The translations under genes and the position numbers were made by a program. Below are positions 23,795 through 32,325 of a DNA stretch of 40,433 bases, in pieces. The notes under the pieces were generated by a model. The model saw only the letters and a program-made list of their open reading frames with translations. It was not told the DNA's origin and searched no databases. Source of the DNA: Hyphomicrobiales bacterium (GTDB taxonomy: Bacteria > Pseudomonadota > Alphaproteobacteria > Rhizobiales > Beijerinckiaceae). The DNA lies in the NCBI GenBank assembly GCA_019247795.1, contig JAFBAK010000382.1, positions 1 to 40,433 of the forward strand. Reading direction: 5' to 3'. The first letter of the stretch is position 1. Each line of letters starts with the position of its first letter.

Positions 23795-24678
23795 TCGACG
23801 TTCTGCACCTGCTCGCGCCATTGCTCCACCACTGATTTCAGCTCGAGGCCGATGCGAGACAGCGAAACATCGTTCGCTTTCGCGGTGAGTGTATTCACCT
23901 CGCGAGAAAACTCCTGCGCCAGGAAGTCGAGGCGCCGCCCCACGGCGCCCCCCTTGGCGAGAAGCTCGCGCGCCGCCGCCACATGCGCGTGCAAGCGATC
24001 TATCTCTTCTCGAACATCCGCGCGGCTCGCCATCAGCACCGCTTCCTGATGCAATCGATCTGGATCGAAGTCTTTCGAGACCTCCAGAAGCTCCCGCACT
24101 TGCTTCGCGAGGCGCTCGCGTACTACCGCCGGCTGGCGCGCCGGGCAGGCCTCGGCGGCTTCGGTGAGGCGCTCGATCGTCTGCAGCTGCGCGGCAAGCA
24201 CGCCCTCGAGTCTCGCCCCTTCTTCGGCGCGCGCCTCGATGACGGCGTCGAGCGCCTTCGCGAAAGAGCTCGAAAAGGCGGCGGCGCTTGCGTCCCGTGC
24301 TTCTTCGCTATCACCTGATTCATCGCCTCCCGCGACACCTCGCACCGCGAGCAGCGGTGCGATCTCGGGCGGCGGAAGATTGTGCCGCCGGGCCACGCGC
24401 GCGGCGGCCTCGATCAGCGAATCGAGAAAAGGCTCGTTGATCGGAGAGGAACCGATTTGCGTTTCCCGATTGGCGTTCAACACCGCAAACAGCGAACCTC
24501 GGTGCAGCTTGCCAGAGGCTGCGCGCCGCAGCGTCTCTGCGAGAGCCTCGAAACCCGCAGGCAGCTTGAACTTCACCTCGAGTCCACGCCCGTTGACGCT
24601 GCGGATTTCCCAGGCGAAGCGCCAGGAGCCGTGGCTACCCGTCTCGCGGGCAAATCCGGTCATGCTTTGCAAAGACAA
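23791..24678 (-). CDS. yicC: YicC/YloC-family endoribonuclease (TTG start)
   Basis: Members of this family are RNA-cleaving proteins conserved next to gmk. The 295 residues show the N-terminal YicC domain (SMTGFARETG, WEIRSVNGRGLEVKFKLP) and the C-terminal DUF1732 part (ERLAKQVRELLEVSKDFDPDRLHQEAVLMASRADVREEIDRL, in separate conserved blocks, then GRRLDFLAQEFSREVNTL). The TTG at 24678 is chosen because family members begin M-x-L-x-SMTGFA. The next ATG (24663) would remove these residues and has no better ribosome binding site. The stop overlaps gmk. Confidence 0.92.
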   Translation of the reverse strand: MSLQSMTGFARETGSHGSWRFAWEIRSVNGRGLEVKFKLPAGFEALAETLRRAASGKLHRGSLFAVLNANRETQIGSSPINEPFLDSLIEAAARVARRHNLPPPEIAPLLAVRGVAGGDESGDSEEARDASAAAFSSSFAKALDAVIEARAEEGARLEGVLAAQLQTIERLTEAAEACPARQPAVVRERLAKQVRELLEVSKDFDPDRLHQEAVLMASRADVREEIDRLHAHVAAARELLAKGGAVGRRLDFLAQEFSREVNTLTAKANDVSLSRIGLELKSVVEQWREQVQNVE

Positions 24679-24839
24679 AGGTTCGATCCGCTGAGGGTTC
24701 CCGCAAGACGGCGCTCCAGCTGATAGCTTTGACCTCCGCTCGCCGCAAGACAGGCTTGGAGCGCGCGGGTGGCTCTCGCCTGCATACCTCGAGCCGGGGA
24801 AGCTTAAAGGCCCGCAGAAAGCCGCCGAGGGTCGTTCTG

Positions 24840-26384
24840 CTATTTAAGATTGGGCACGGTCTTGGGATAGCTCAGATCGAAAGTCTTATTGTTGAGCGGA
24901 TCCTTCGGGGTACCGGCGACTGCGTCGAAAGCGATGGGACGGTGCGGCGCGGCGGCAGGAGCAGCCGGGCCCTGATCCGTCGAGGCGACGGAAGCGGCCG
25001 AAGCGTCAGCCTCCGTTCCCCCGTTCGATGCCTGTGGGGCGGCATGGCCATTCGCGGGCGGCGCGCCGGCCCCGCGCTTTTGCCCCTTGGCCGGCGGCGT
25101 CGCAGGGGAGGTCGACGTGGCCGGGACGCCAAAACCGGGCGATCCGATTGTTCCGGGAGAGATGCCGGCCGCCGGCGCAGCGAAACTCGGTACATTCGAC
25201 GGCTGAGACTGTGCAGGGGCGCCTCCCGTGACGCCGGCCGCGGCTGCCGCGGCGCTCTGGGCGGCGCGATCAGCCTCGATCTGGCGCCAGCGAGCCACAT
25301 TGCGTAGATGCTGATCGAGCGTCTCGGCGAAGACATGCCCTCCCGTGCCATCCGCCACGAAATAAAGCTCTTTCGTGCGCGACGGATTGGCGACCGCTTC
25401 CATCGCGGCGCGCCCCGGATTGGCGATCGGACCCGGAGGAAGACCATCGATCGTGTAGGTGTTGTAAGGGGTCGGCTTGGCGACCTCGTCCTTCGTCAGG
25501 GCGTGCCCGAGCGGTCCCTTGCCGCCGGTCAAGCCGTAAACGATCGTCGGATCGGACTGCAGGCGGATGTTCTTCTGCAGGCGGTTGAGAAGGACGCCCG
25601 CAATGCGCGGGCGCTCATCCGCCTTGCTCGTCTCCTTCTCCACGATCGAGGCCAGGACGACGAGGTCCTGTGCGGAGCGGATCGGCAAATCCGCAGAGCG
25701 TCGCTTCCAGATGTCGTTGAGGGCCGTGCGTTCCGCATCCGCCATCCAGGTCAGGATCTTCGAACGCTGGTCCCCCCGCGTGATCTTATAGGTGTCGGGC
25801 AGCAGCGTCCCTTCGCGAGGAACGTCCTTGATATCTCCGGAGAGGTCTTCATCGCCGCGCAAGATCTCGACGACCTCCTCGCTCGTCTTCCCTTCGGGGA
25901 TGGTGACGAAGCGATCGATCGTCTTTCCCTCGACGAGCGTGTCGATCACGGTCTCGACGCTCGCTTTGGCGGGAAAGAGGAACTCGCCCTTGCGCAAATG
26001 CTGATCGACCCCGAGCATCCTCACCCCGATCGAGAAGACGAGCCCGTTATCGATCACCCGTTCGTTGAGCAAGGTATCGGCGATCTCCGCTGTGCTGCCT
26101 CTGATGACGACGGCCTTATCCACGTCGAGGGGGCCCGGAGCGTGCAGCCGCGTCGCCAACAGATGGATTCCCGTTCCGGCGACCGCCATCCCGAGGAGCA
26201 AAATGGTGAAAAGCGCGCTTCCGATGACGACAAAGCGCCCATGCTCGCGTTTCTTCAGCTCGGGCGGCGGTGGCGGCGCGACAGGTTGCATCGCGTCATG
26301 CGCGCTTTTGGGCGTGCGTCGAAAGGCGCCAGCCAGTCCAGAGCGGGATTTGGTGAGCGCCCCCGGCTCGGCCTCACTCGTCAT
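24840..26384 (-). CDS. mltG: Endolytic murein transglycosylase MltG (YceG)
   Basis: MltG is an inner-membrane enzyme that cuts nascent peptidoglycan strands and helps set glycan length. Residues 1-50 are cytoplasmic and include a proline run. A single membrane segment lies at about 51-73. The LysM-like and YceG domains follow. The catalytic glutamate is Glu249 in LASIVEKET, with the conserved RIAGVLLNRL after it. From about residue 385 to 514 there is an Ala/Pro/Ser/Gly-rich tail of roughly 130 residues that is not part of the enzyme core. GAGGAT precedes the ATG by about six bases. The position after fabF is the common one in alphaproteobacteria. Confidence 0.95.
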   Translation of the reverse strand: MTSEAEPGALTKSRSGLAGAFRRTPKSAHDAMQPVAPPPPPELKKREHGRFVVIGSALFTILLLGMAVAGTGIHLLATRLHAPGPLDVDKAVVIRGSTAEIADTLLNERVIDNGLVFSIGVRMLGVDQHLRKGEFLFPAKASVETVIDTLVEGKTIDRFVTIPEGKTSEEVVEILRGDEDLSGDIKDVPREGTLLPDTYKITRGDQRSKILTWMADAERTALNDIWKRRSADLPIRSAQDLVVLASIVEKETSKADERPRIAGVLLNRLQKNIRLQSDPTIVYGLTGGKGPLGHALTKDEVAKPTPYNTYTIDGLPPGPIANPGRAAMEAVANPSRTKELYFVADGTGGHVFAETLDQHLRNVARWRQIEADRAAQSAAAAAAGVTGGAPAQSQPSNVPSFAAPAAGISPGTIGSPGFGVPATSTSPATPPAKGQKRGAGAPPANGHAAPQASNGGTEADASAASVASTDQGPAAPAAAPHRPIAFDAVAGTPKDPLNNKTFDLSYPKTVPNLK

Positions 26385-26438
26385 CGCGAATCCTCGTCAC
26401 GAGCCCATCCGGCGGGCGCGAAGCTATCTCGGTAAAGC

Positions 26439-26478
26439 ATTTTTCGTGAAACGCTTTTCAGAATCAATTCTCGAAAAG
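26439..26478 (-). promoter_or_regulatory. Candidate mltG promoter overlapping an inverted repeat
   Basis: On the minus strand TTGATT (26467-26462) and AAAAAT (26444-26439) are 17 bases apart, upstream of mltG. The -35 lies inside a near-perfect inverted repeat at 26454-26478. Its arms are CTTTTC-AGAAT and ATTCT-GAAAAG, around a CA centre with one bulged C. The stretch is noticeably A/T-rich. It could be an operator, but no family of regulators is implied by the sequence alone. Confidence 0.35.
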
Positions 26479-26524
26479 GGATTCGTATCATGCCCGGTTG
26501 ATAGGCATTCAATGTGGCGAAACT

Positions 26525-26546
26525 CCGCCTCCAGGCCCCGAGGCGG
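26525..26546 (-). terminator. Possible weak terminator after fabF
   Basis: Read on the minus strand, CCGCCTC (26546-26540) and GAGGCGG (26531-26525) form a 7-bp stem with an eight-base loop. It starts 15 bases after the fabF stop. Only AGTTTCG follows, so the U-tract is poor. It may reduce read-through from fabF into mltG. Confidence 0.35.
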
Positions 26547-26561
26547 ACAGCGGACTTCCGG

Positions 26562-27872
26562 TCACGACGAGTGTCGACGAAAGATGACGGACGCGTTGGT
26601 CCCCCCAAATCCGAACGAATTCGACAGGGCGACCTCGACCGTACGCCGTTTCGCGACGTGCGGGACGAGATCGATGGCGGTTTCGACCGAAGGGTTATCG
26701 AGGTTGATGGTCGGTGGCACGATCCCATCGCGGATCGCCAGGATCGAGAAGATCGCCTCGATGGCTCCGGCAGCGCCCAAGAGATGGCCGGTCGCGGATT
26801 TGGTGGATGACATGGCAACCGCAGCACAGGCGTTGCCGAGAAGTCGCTCGACGGCGCGCAGTTCGATTTCGTCTCCGACCGGGGTCGAGGTGCCGTGCGC
26901 GTTGATGTAATCGAGATCCGCCGGAGCGATATCGGCGCGCTTGATGGCCGCGGCCATCGACCGATATGCGCCGTCCCCATCCTCCGACGGGGAGGTGATG
27001 TGGAAAGCATCGCCCGAAAGTCCATAGCCCACGATTTCCGCGAGAATCGGCACTCCGCGCGCGAGCGCGTGATCGCGCTCCTCGAGCACGACCGCCCCGG
27101 CGCCCTCGCCCATGACAAAGCCGTCCCGCTTGGCGTCATAGGGGCGCGATGCGCGCTTCGGCTCCTCGTTGAAGTTCGTGGACAGCGCGCGACACGCCGC
27201 AAAGCCCGCAAGCGATAGGCGATTGATCGGCGATTCGGCTCCTCCCGCGACCATGACGTCCGCATCACCAAGCGCGATCAGCCTCGCCGCATCGCCGATC
27301 GCGTGAGCGCCCGTGGAGCAGGCGGTGACAACTGCATGGTTCGGCCCCTTGAGGCCGAACTCTATCGACACGTAGCCCGAGGCCAAGTTGATGAGGCGAC
27401 CCGGAATGAAGAAAGGCGAGATCCGACGGGGACCCTTCTCCTTGAGCGTGATTGCAGCTTCATTGATGCCGGCGAGGCCGCCGATCCCCGAGCCGATCAG
27501 CACGCCCGTTCGCGTCTGATCCTCATAGGTCGATGGGCGCCATTTCGCGTGGTCGAGGGCCTGGCGAGAAGCGGCCATCGCATAGACGATGAACTCATCG
27601 ACCTTGCGCCGCTCCTTGGCTTCCATCCAATCGTCCGGATCGTAAAACCCGTTCGCACCATCACCCCGCGGGATGCAGCAGGCGACCTTGGCCGGAAGAT
27701 CGGAAACGTCGATAATGTCATCGACGCGGATCGCGCCGCTCTCGCCAGCGAGGAGACGCGACCAGGTCGGTTCCACGCCGCAGCCGAGCGGCGTCACCAT
27801 GCCGAGGCCCGTGACCACGACACGCCGCAAACCATTTTGGGTCGCGGTGCGTGAAGACTGAGGTTCGGCCAT
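26562..27872 (-). CDS. fabF: 3-oxoacyl-ACP synthase II
   Basis: FabF condenses malonyl-ACP with acyl-ACP in fatty acid elongation. The 436 residues keep the catalytic triad Cys185 (VVTACSTGAH), His326 (NAHGTSTPVGD) and His363 (SATGHLLGAAGA). The ATG at 27872 is used. A TTG two codons upstream is equally open, and neither has a purine-rich ribosome binding site. The upstream bases instead read TTTCCTCCCC. The gene follows acpP by 27 bases, so it may depend on coupling to acpP translation. Confidence 0.97.
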   Translation of the reverse strand: MAEPQSSRTATQNGLRRVVVTGLGMVTPLGCGVEPTWSRLLAGESGAIRVDDIIDVSDLPAKVACCIPRGDGANGFYDPDDWMEAKERRKVDEFIVYAMAASRQALDHAKWRPSTYEDQTRTGVLIGSGIGGLAGINEAAITLKEKGPRRISPFFIPGRLINLASGYVSIEFGLKGPNHAVVTACSTGAHAIGDAARLIALGDADVMVAGGAESPINRLSLAGFAACRALSTNFNEEPKRASRPYDAKRDGFVMGEGAGAVVLEERDHALARGVPILAEIVGYGLSGDAFHITSPSEDGDGAYRSMAAAIKRADIAPADLDYINAHGTSTPVGDEIELRAVERLLGNACAAVAMSSTKSATGHLLGAAGAIEAIFSILAIRDGIVPPTINLDNPSVETAIDLVPHVAKRRTVEVALSNSFGFGGTNASVIFRRHSS

Positions 27873-27899
27873 GGTCAATGTGGGGAGGAAACTTTCGTC

Positions 27900-28154
27900 T
27901 TAGGAGGCCTTGCCCTTTTCCGCCGCGCCCTTCTCGAGGAAATGGATGGCGTCCCCCACGGTCTGGATGGTCTCGGCGGCATCGTCTGGAATCTCGACGC
28001 CGAACTCTTCCTCGAAGGCCATGACCAACTCGACCGTGTCCAAACTGTCGGCGCCGAGATCGTCGATGAAATTTGCTTTCTCGGTGACCTTGTCCGGTTC
28101 AACGCCGAGATGCTCGACGACAATCTTCTTCACACGCTCGGCGATATCGCTCAT
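27900..28154 (-). CDS. acpP: Acyl carrier protein
   Basis: ACP carries growing acyl chains on a 4'-phosphopantetheine arm. The 84 residues start [18 protein letters not shown] and contain [18 protein letters not shown], with the attachment serine at residue 37. The C-terminal tail ([13 protein letters not shown]) is a few residues longer than the E. coli protein. AAAGGA lies eight bases before the ATG at 28154. The open frame further upstream lacks a ribosome binding site. Confidence 0.98.
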   Translation of the reverse strand: MSDIAERVKKIVVEHLGVEPDKVTEKANFIDDLGADSLDTVELVMAFEEEFGVEIPDDAAETIQTVGDAIHFLEKGAAEKGKAS

Positions 28155-28285
28155 CGTTTGATCCTTTGCCACAATATCAACGGGATCCGGGGCTCCGAAG
28201 TCCGTTCTACGCCTATGTTCCCGCGGTTGCCGCCAATGCCGACGCAGTGCATTGCGGTCCGAATGGTTCAAACCAAAGACTTGTT

Positions 28286-28300
28286 CGCGACTGAGTCGCG
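28286..28300. promoter_or_regulatory. 15-bp palindrome upstream of acpP
   Basis: CGCGACT and AGTCGCG are perfect 7-base arms around a single G, in the 243-base gap between fabG and acpP, 132 bases before the acpP start. The one-base centre suits a protein-binding site rather than an RNA hairpin. The gap holds no gene I can support, and no clear promoter was found near the palindrome. Confidence 0.3.
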
Positions 28301-28397
28301 CCAAGCTTTCATATTCGCTTGGCTCCTAACATATCCCGCCGCCCCTGGCGAGGGGGATGGCGAGGCGACTAGGGGAGTGGGCCCTCCCTGTCCAAGT

Positions 28398-29138
28398 CTA
28401 TGAAATCATGGCCATTCCGCCGTTCACGTGGATGGTTTGGCCGGTTACGTAAGCGGCTTCCGCGGACGCGAGATACACAGCGGCGGCCGCAACTTCCTCG
28501 CTCGTCCCGAGACGGCCGGCCGGAATGCGCGCGAGCACATTCTCGCGCTGTCTTTCGTTGAGTGCATCGGTCATCGCAGTCGTGATCATGCCGGGCGCGA
28601 TGCAATTGACGGTGACCAAGCGGCTTGCGACCTCGGCGGCAAGCGACTTGGTCATACCGGTCAGAGCCGCCTTCGAGGCCGCGTAGTTGCCCTGTCCCGG
28701 ATTGCCGGTCGCGCCGACGACGGAGGTGATGGAAATGATCCGTCCGAAGCGCCGGCGCATCATGCCCTTGAGCGCGGCGCGCGACAGTCGGAACGCAGCC
28801 GTGAGGTTGACGGCGATCACCTCGTCCCACTCGGCATCCTTCATCCTCAGGAAGAGATTGTCGCGCGTGACCCCGGCGTTGTTCACGAGAATGTCGAGCG
28901 AACCAAGCGCTGCCTCCGCTGCAGGAACGAGGCCCTCGACAGAGGTCGCATCCGCAAGATTCGCCACGCAAACATGGGTGCGCTCGCCGAGCGCGCCTGC
29001 AAGTGCCTCGAGCGCTTCTCGACGGGTGCCCGAGACAGCGACCGCGGCACCTTGCGCATGAAGCGCGCGCGCGACAGCTCCTCCGATCCCGCCCGAGGCG
29101 CCAGTGACGAGCGCGGTCTTGCCGCGAAGATCAAACAT
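28398..29138 (-). CDS. fabG: 3-oxoacyl-ACP reductase
   Basis: FabG reduces 3-oxoacyl-ACP with NADPH in fatty acid synthesis. The 246 residues form a classical short-chain dehydrogenase: TGASGGIG (12-19) binds the cofactor, NNAG is at 86-89, and Asn111, Ser139, Tyr152 and Lys156 form the active site. The C-terminal TGQTIHVNGGMAMI is typical of FabG. AGGAC lies upstream of the ATG. It lies 62 bases after fabD. Confidence 0.97.
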   Translation of the reverse strand: MFDLRGKTALVTGASGGIGGAVARALHAQGAAVAVSGTRREALEALAGALGERTHVCVANLADATSVEGLVPAAEAALGSLDILVNNAGVTRDNLFLRMKDAEWDEVIAVNLTAAFRLSRAALKGMMRRRFGRIISITSVVGATGNPGQGNYAASKAALTGMTKSLAAEVASRLVTVNCIAPGMITTAMTDALNERQRENVLARIPAGRLGTSEEVAAAAVYLASAEAAYVTGQTIHVNGGMAMIS

Positions 29139-29200
29139 GTGAAGCGTCCTGTGCGAAAGCGCGGTGTCCGACGATCTTGTTCATGGCGGGCCGGCATGGC

Positions 29201-30160
29201 TCACGGCGCCTTGCCCTTGGTCGCGGAGAAGGCTTCGATATCGCTGGGCGCGCCGACATTCACGACGACAGCTCCCTCCGCGATGCGCTTGACCAGTCCC
29301 GAAAGCACCTTGCCGGCACCAACTTCGACAAACTTCGTCACTCCTTGCGAGGTCATGTGCTCCACGCTCTCCCGCCAGCGAACCGTGCCGGTCACCTGCC
29401 GGACGAGACTGTCTCGAATGGCATCGGGGTCGGTGAGCGCCCGAGCCTCCATATTGGCCACGAGAGGAGTGCGGGGCGCGTGGGGCGGATGCTCCTCGAG
29501 CGCTGTCCGCATGGCGTCGGCGGCCGGCTGCATCAAGGCGCAATGAAAAGGCGCGGATACCGGAAGCAGCATGGCTCGGCGCGCGCCTTTTCTTTTAGCG
29601 TTCTCGACGGCACGCTCGACTGCGGCCTTGGCGCCGGATACGACGACTTGGCCGGGAGCGTTGTCATTTGCCACTTCACACACTTGGCCGGTATCGGCCG
29701 CGGCCTCTGACGCGGCTTCCGCGGCGGCTTCGGCGTCTAGCCCCAGCAATGCGGCCATCGCGCCTTCGCCGGGGGCCACTGCCTTCTGCATGGTGTCCCC
29801 ACGAAGCCGCAACAACCGCGCTGTGTCGGCGATGGCGAAGGCGCCTGCGGCGCAAAGCGCGGAATATTCGCCGAGCGAGTGGCCGGCGACAAAAGCGACA
29901 TCGCGGGACAAGTCGAGCCCATATTCGCTCTCCAGAACTTTCAGGGCTGCAATCGACACCGTCATCAAAGCCGGTTGCGCATTGCGGGTGAGCATGAGCT
30001 CGGCCTCGGGTCCCGCGAACATCAACGAGGAAAGCTTCTCCGAGAGCGCGTCGTCGGTTGCCTCGAAGACCGCGCGCGCGGCCTGAAAATTCTCGAACAA
30101 GGCCTTGCCCATGCCGACGGTTTGGCTGCCCTGGCCGGGGAAGATGAAGGCGGTTGTCAT
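29201..30160 (-). CDS. fabD: Malonyl-CoA:ACP transacylase
   Basis: FabD loads malonyl groups onto ACP. The 319 residues contain FIFPGQGSQTVGMG at the N-terminus, the nucleophile Ser95 in GHSLGEYSALCA, and His206 in SAPFHCALM. It is the first gene of the fab cluster, with a likely promoter about 70 bases upstream. No strong Shine-Dalgarno sequence is visible before the ATG. Confidence 0.97.
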   Translation of the reverse strand: MTTAFIFPGQGSQTVGMGKALFENFQAARAVFEATDDALSEKLSSLMFAGPEAELMLTRNAQPALMTVSIAALKVLESEYGLDLSRDVAFVAGHSLGEYSALCAAGAFAIADTARLLRLRGDTMQKAVAPGEGAMAALLGLDAEAAAEAASEAAADTGQVCEVANDNAPGQVVVSGAKAAVERAVENAKRKGARRAMLLPVSAPFHCALMQPAADAMRTALEEHPPHAPRTPLVANMEARALTDPDAIRDSLVRQVTGTVRWRESVEHMTSQGVTKFVEVGAGKVLSGLVKRIAEGAVVVNVGAPSDIEAFSATKGKAP

Positions 30161-30231
30161 GAGGCTTCGGTTCCGAACGGCATGAATATCGACGCCATGC
30201 GGCAGGCCGGTGCGAGACAGCGTCGCGATGG

Positions 30232-30260
30232 GTTCTGGTCAGGGAGGTCGCGCCTGTCAA
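30232..30260 (-). promoter_or_regulatory. Candidate sigma-70-type promoter of the fab cluster
   Basis: On the minus strand a perfect TTGACA (30260-30255) and CAGAAC (30237-30232) are 17 bases apart, in the 125-base gap between the M23 gene and fabD. It would give a leader of about 65 bases. The layout matches the candidate promoters of rpsL and rpsM. TTGACA also lies in a small CGCCT/AGGCG inverted repeat (30251-30264). Confidence 0.55.
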
Positions 30261-30285
30261 GGCGAGTTCATGAAGGACGCCGCAG

Positions 30286-31725
30286 TCAATCCACTCCGCC
30301 TGTCGCCGCCACCAGGATGTCCGACGAATTGAGGAAGCGTAAGGGGTCGACCGGTTCGCCATCGATCCGCGTCTCATAATGGAGGTGCGGGCCCGTCGAG
30401 CGGCCTGTCGAGCCGACGCGGCCGATTGCCGTGCCCGCGGAGACGTAGGCACCGTCGGAAACAAGGATTGCCGAGAGGTGGCCGTAGCGCGTCGAGACGC
30501 CCTCGCCATGCTCGATCTCGACCATGTTCCCATAGCCGCCCGCGTAGCTTGCATTGACGATCTTGCCTGAGGCCGTGGCACGTACGATCGTGCCTTCCTC
30601 GGCCCGCAGATCGACACCCGGATGGAGTGCCCATCCCATTCCGAAGGGGTCTTTCCTCGCGCCGTAACCGCTCGTGATTTCGAGCCTTCCGGCGAGCGGC
30701 TGGCGCAATGGCAGCGACGAGATCGTCCGAGATAATTCGTCGTGCTCTTCAAGCCGAACTTTCAGGCCATGAAGGAGCTCGTCAAATCCAGGGACATTGC
30801 CGTCCTTCGGCAGGGGCAGGAATGGACCACCCATGTCGGCCGCCCTGGCCTTGGGGCGTTGCGCGAAACGCGACGGGTCGATGCCGGAGCGCTTGAGCGC
30901 GCCGCGCAGTTGATCGATCTGGCTCGCGGCGCGGCTATTGGCATGTTCGAGCACCTCGACCTGCAGCCGCTCTACGGTGTCGAGGGAATTCACCACCGTG
31001 TCGACGAGGGCAGGCTTCGTCCCCAAGAAGGTGGGACCGGCCATGCCGTCGAAGAGGCTCGCCCGCGGGCCCGGATATGGGACCTTGTGATGCGAGCTTG
31101 CGGAAGGCGAAGAAGGCGCGGGCGTCAGGTCCCCATTCGCATGGCCTTCTCTCTCCCCGGAATAGGACGAATAATTCGCGCTCTCGTCGATCGGATGGGG
31201 CTTCTCGCCCGCGAAATCGGTGATCGCTTTGACCGGGTCGGGGGATTGGGGATCCGAGAGGTGTGCGGCCGAATGAGGGGCGTTGGAATTCGGATCTGCC
31301 CCGAGGAGCCAGATTCGCGAATGGGCCTTGTTCGGATCGCTCGGGTTTCGCAGAAGCTGCGCGACGGTTTCGGTGCGCGTCTCGAGCTCGGCCTGCCGGG
31401 AGAGGAGTTCCCGGAGACGACCTTCGAAGCTGTATTGGGTCGAGACTTGGCGGTTGCGGGACTCATCGAGTTTGGCTTGTTCGGCGGCGAGCCTCTCTTC
31501 GTAGACGGCGCGCATCTGCGCCTGGTCGGCGATCAACTTGCCCACGAGAGTGTCGCGAAACACGAGGAGATAAAGCGAAAATCCGCTCCAGACGATGAGA
31601 GCAAGCTTCAGCGCGGCACATGAGCCGATCCATGACCGGCGCAAGGTCAGGGTACGTGCTGCGCCATCCTTGGCGAAGGTGACAATGTGCACCTGGCGCA
31701 ATGCTGCTTTACCGATGCCAGACAT
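30286..31725 (-). CDS. M23-family (LytM-type) envelope peptidase
   Basis: This is a membrane-anchored zinc endopeptidase, or a related factor, acting on peptidoglycan cross-links in the periplasm. A membrane segment lies at about residues 36-55. A charged region likely to be coiled coil follows (about 60-125), then a low-complexity linker, then a second helical stretch before the C-terminal M23 domain (about 345-465). The zinc ligands are intact: His368 and Asp372 in HPGVD, and His449 in HLHYE, with His416 and His447 as the other active-site histidines. It is therefore probably catalytic rather than an EnvC/NlpD-type activator. It is read in the same direction as fabD but is separated by a promoter. 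Confidence 0.9.
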   Translation of the reverse strand: MSGIGKAALRQVHIVTFAKDGAARTLTLRRSWIGSCAALKLALIVWSGFSLYLLVFRDTLVGKLIADQAQMRAVYEERLAAEQAKLDESRNRQVSTQYSFEGRLRELLSRQAELETRTETVAQLLRNPSDPNKAHSRIWLLGADPNSNAPHSAAHLSDPQSPDPVKAITDFAGEKPHPIDESANYSSYSGEREGHANGDLTPAPSSPSASSHHKVPYPGPRASLFDGMAGPTFLGTKPALVDTVVNSLDTVERLQVEVLEHANSRAASQIDQLRGALKRSGIDPSRFAQRPKARAADMGGPFLPLPKDGNVPGFDELLHGLKVRLEEHDELSRTISSLPLRQPLAGRLEITSGYGARKDPFGMGWALHPGVDLRAEEGTIVRATASGKIVNASYAGGYGNMVEIEHGEGVSTRYGHLSAILVSDGAYVSAGTAIGRVGSTGRSTGPHLHYETRIDGEPVDPLRFLNSSDILVAATGGVD

Positions 31726-31775
31726 GACGCTCGCGTCCCGATCCCTCGCAGGCTTTCACGCGGCGTCATTAGAAA

Positions 31776-31791
31776 CGGTTAAGGTTAACCG
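31776..31791. promoter_or_regulatory. Perfect 16-bp inverted repeat upstream of the M23 gene
   Basis: CGGTTAA and TTAACCG flank a GG centre, about 50 bases before the M23 start. The site holds two GGTTAA/TTAACC half-sites, a sequence type bound by the cell-cycle regulator CtrA. The spacing does not fit the TTAA-N7-TTAA consensus, so the regulator is not identified. Confidence 0.4.
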
Positions 31792-31857
31792 CGAGCTAAT
31801 ACTCGTCGACGACGGCGGATACCTCGCCCGATGTCGACGCATCTGAACCCAACTCGG

Positions 31858-32325
31858 TCAGATCTTGCCGGCGGCCCCGAGCACGTCCTTGGCGTGGCCT
31901 TCAACTTTCACCTTGCGCCAAAGCTTCGCCACCCGCCCTCTTTTGTCGATCAGAAAAGTCGAACGTTCGACACCCATGTAGCTTCGCCCGTACATCGACT
32001 TCTGCGTCCACACGCCATAGGCGTTCAATGTGTCGTGAGTTTCATCTCCGACCAGAGGGAATGTGAGGCCATATTTGGACTTGAACCTAGCGAGCGCCTT
32101 TACCGGATCGGGAGAGACCCCGAGTATCGTACAATCCAATTTGCTAAAATCCTGAAGCAAACCGTTGAATTCTTGAGCCTCTTTGGTGCAGCCGGAAGTG
32201 TCGGCTTTCGGATAGAAATAAAGTACGATCGGCTTACCCTTGAGGCCTGCAAGGCTGATCGCGGTCCCCTCATCGCTCGGCAAGTCAAAATCGGGGGCAA
32301 GATCGCCTTCTTCTAACTGCGCCAT
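31858..32325 (-). CDS. bcp: Thioredoxin-dependent peroxiredoxin of the Bcp/PrxQ type
   Basis: Bcp reduces hydroperoxides with electrons from thioredoxin. The 155 residues begin MAQLEEGDLAPDFDLPSDEG and contain the peroxidatic Cys46 in ADTSGCTKEA, with YFYPK upstream. The residue five positions on, a resolving Cys in E. coli Bcp, is Gln51. The only other Cys is Cys65. The ATG at 32325 gives the family length, with GGGAG nine bases upstream. Upstream in-frame starts (32349, 32394) lack support. It diverges from the AsmA-like gene across 166 bases. Confidence 0.93.
   Translation of the reverse strand: MAQLEEGDLAPDFDLPSDEGTAISLAGLKGKPIVLYFYPKADTSGCTKEAQEFNGLLQDFSKLDCTILGVSPDPVKALARFKSKYGLTFPLVGDETHDTLNAYGVWTQKSMYGRSYMGVERSTFLIDKRGRVAKLWRKVKVEGHAKDVLGAAGKI

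Noticed and set aside
31776-31791. Canonical CtrA binding site
   Set aside because: The two TTAA half-sites are two bases apart, not seven; it is kept only as an unassigned inverted repeat.
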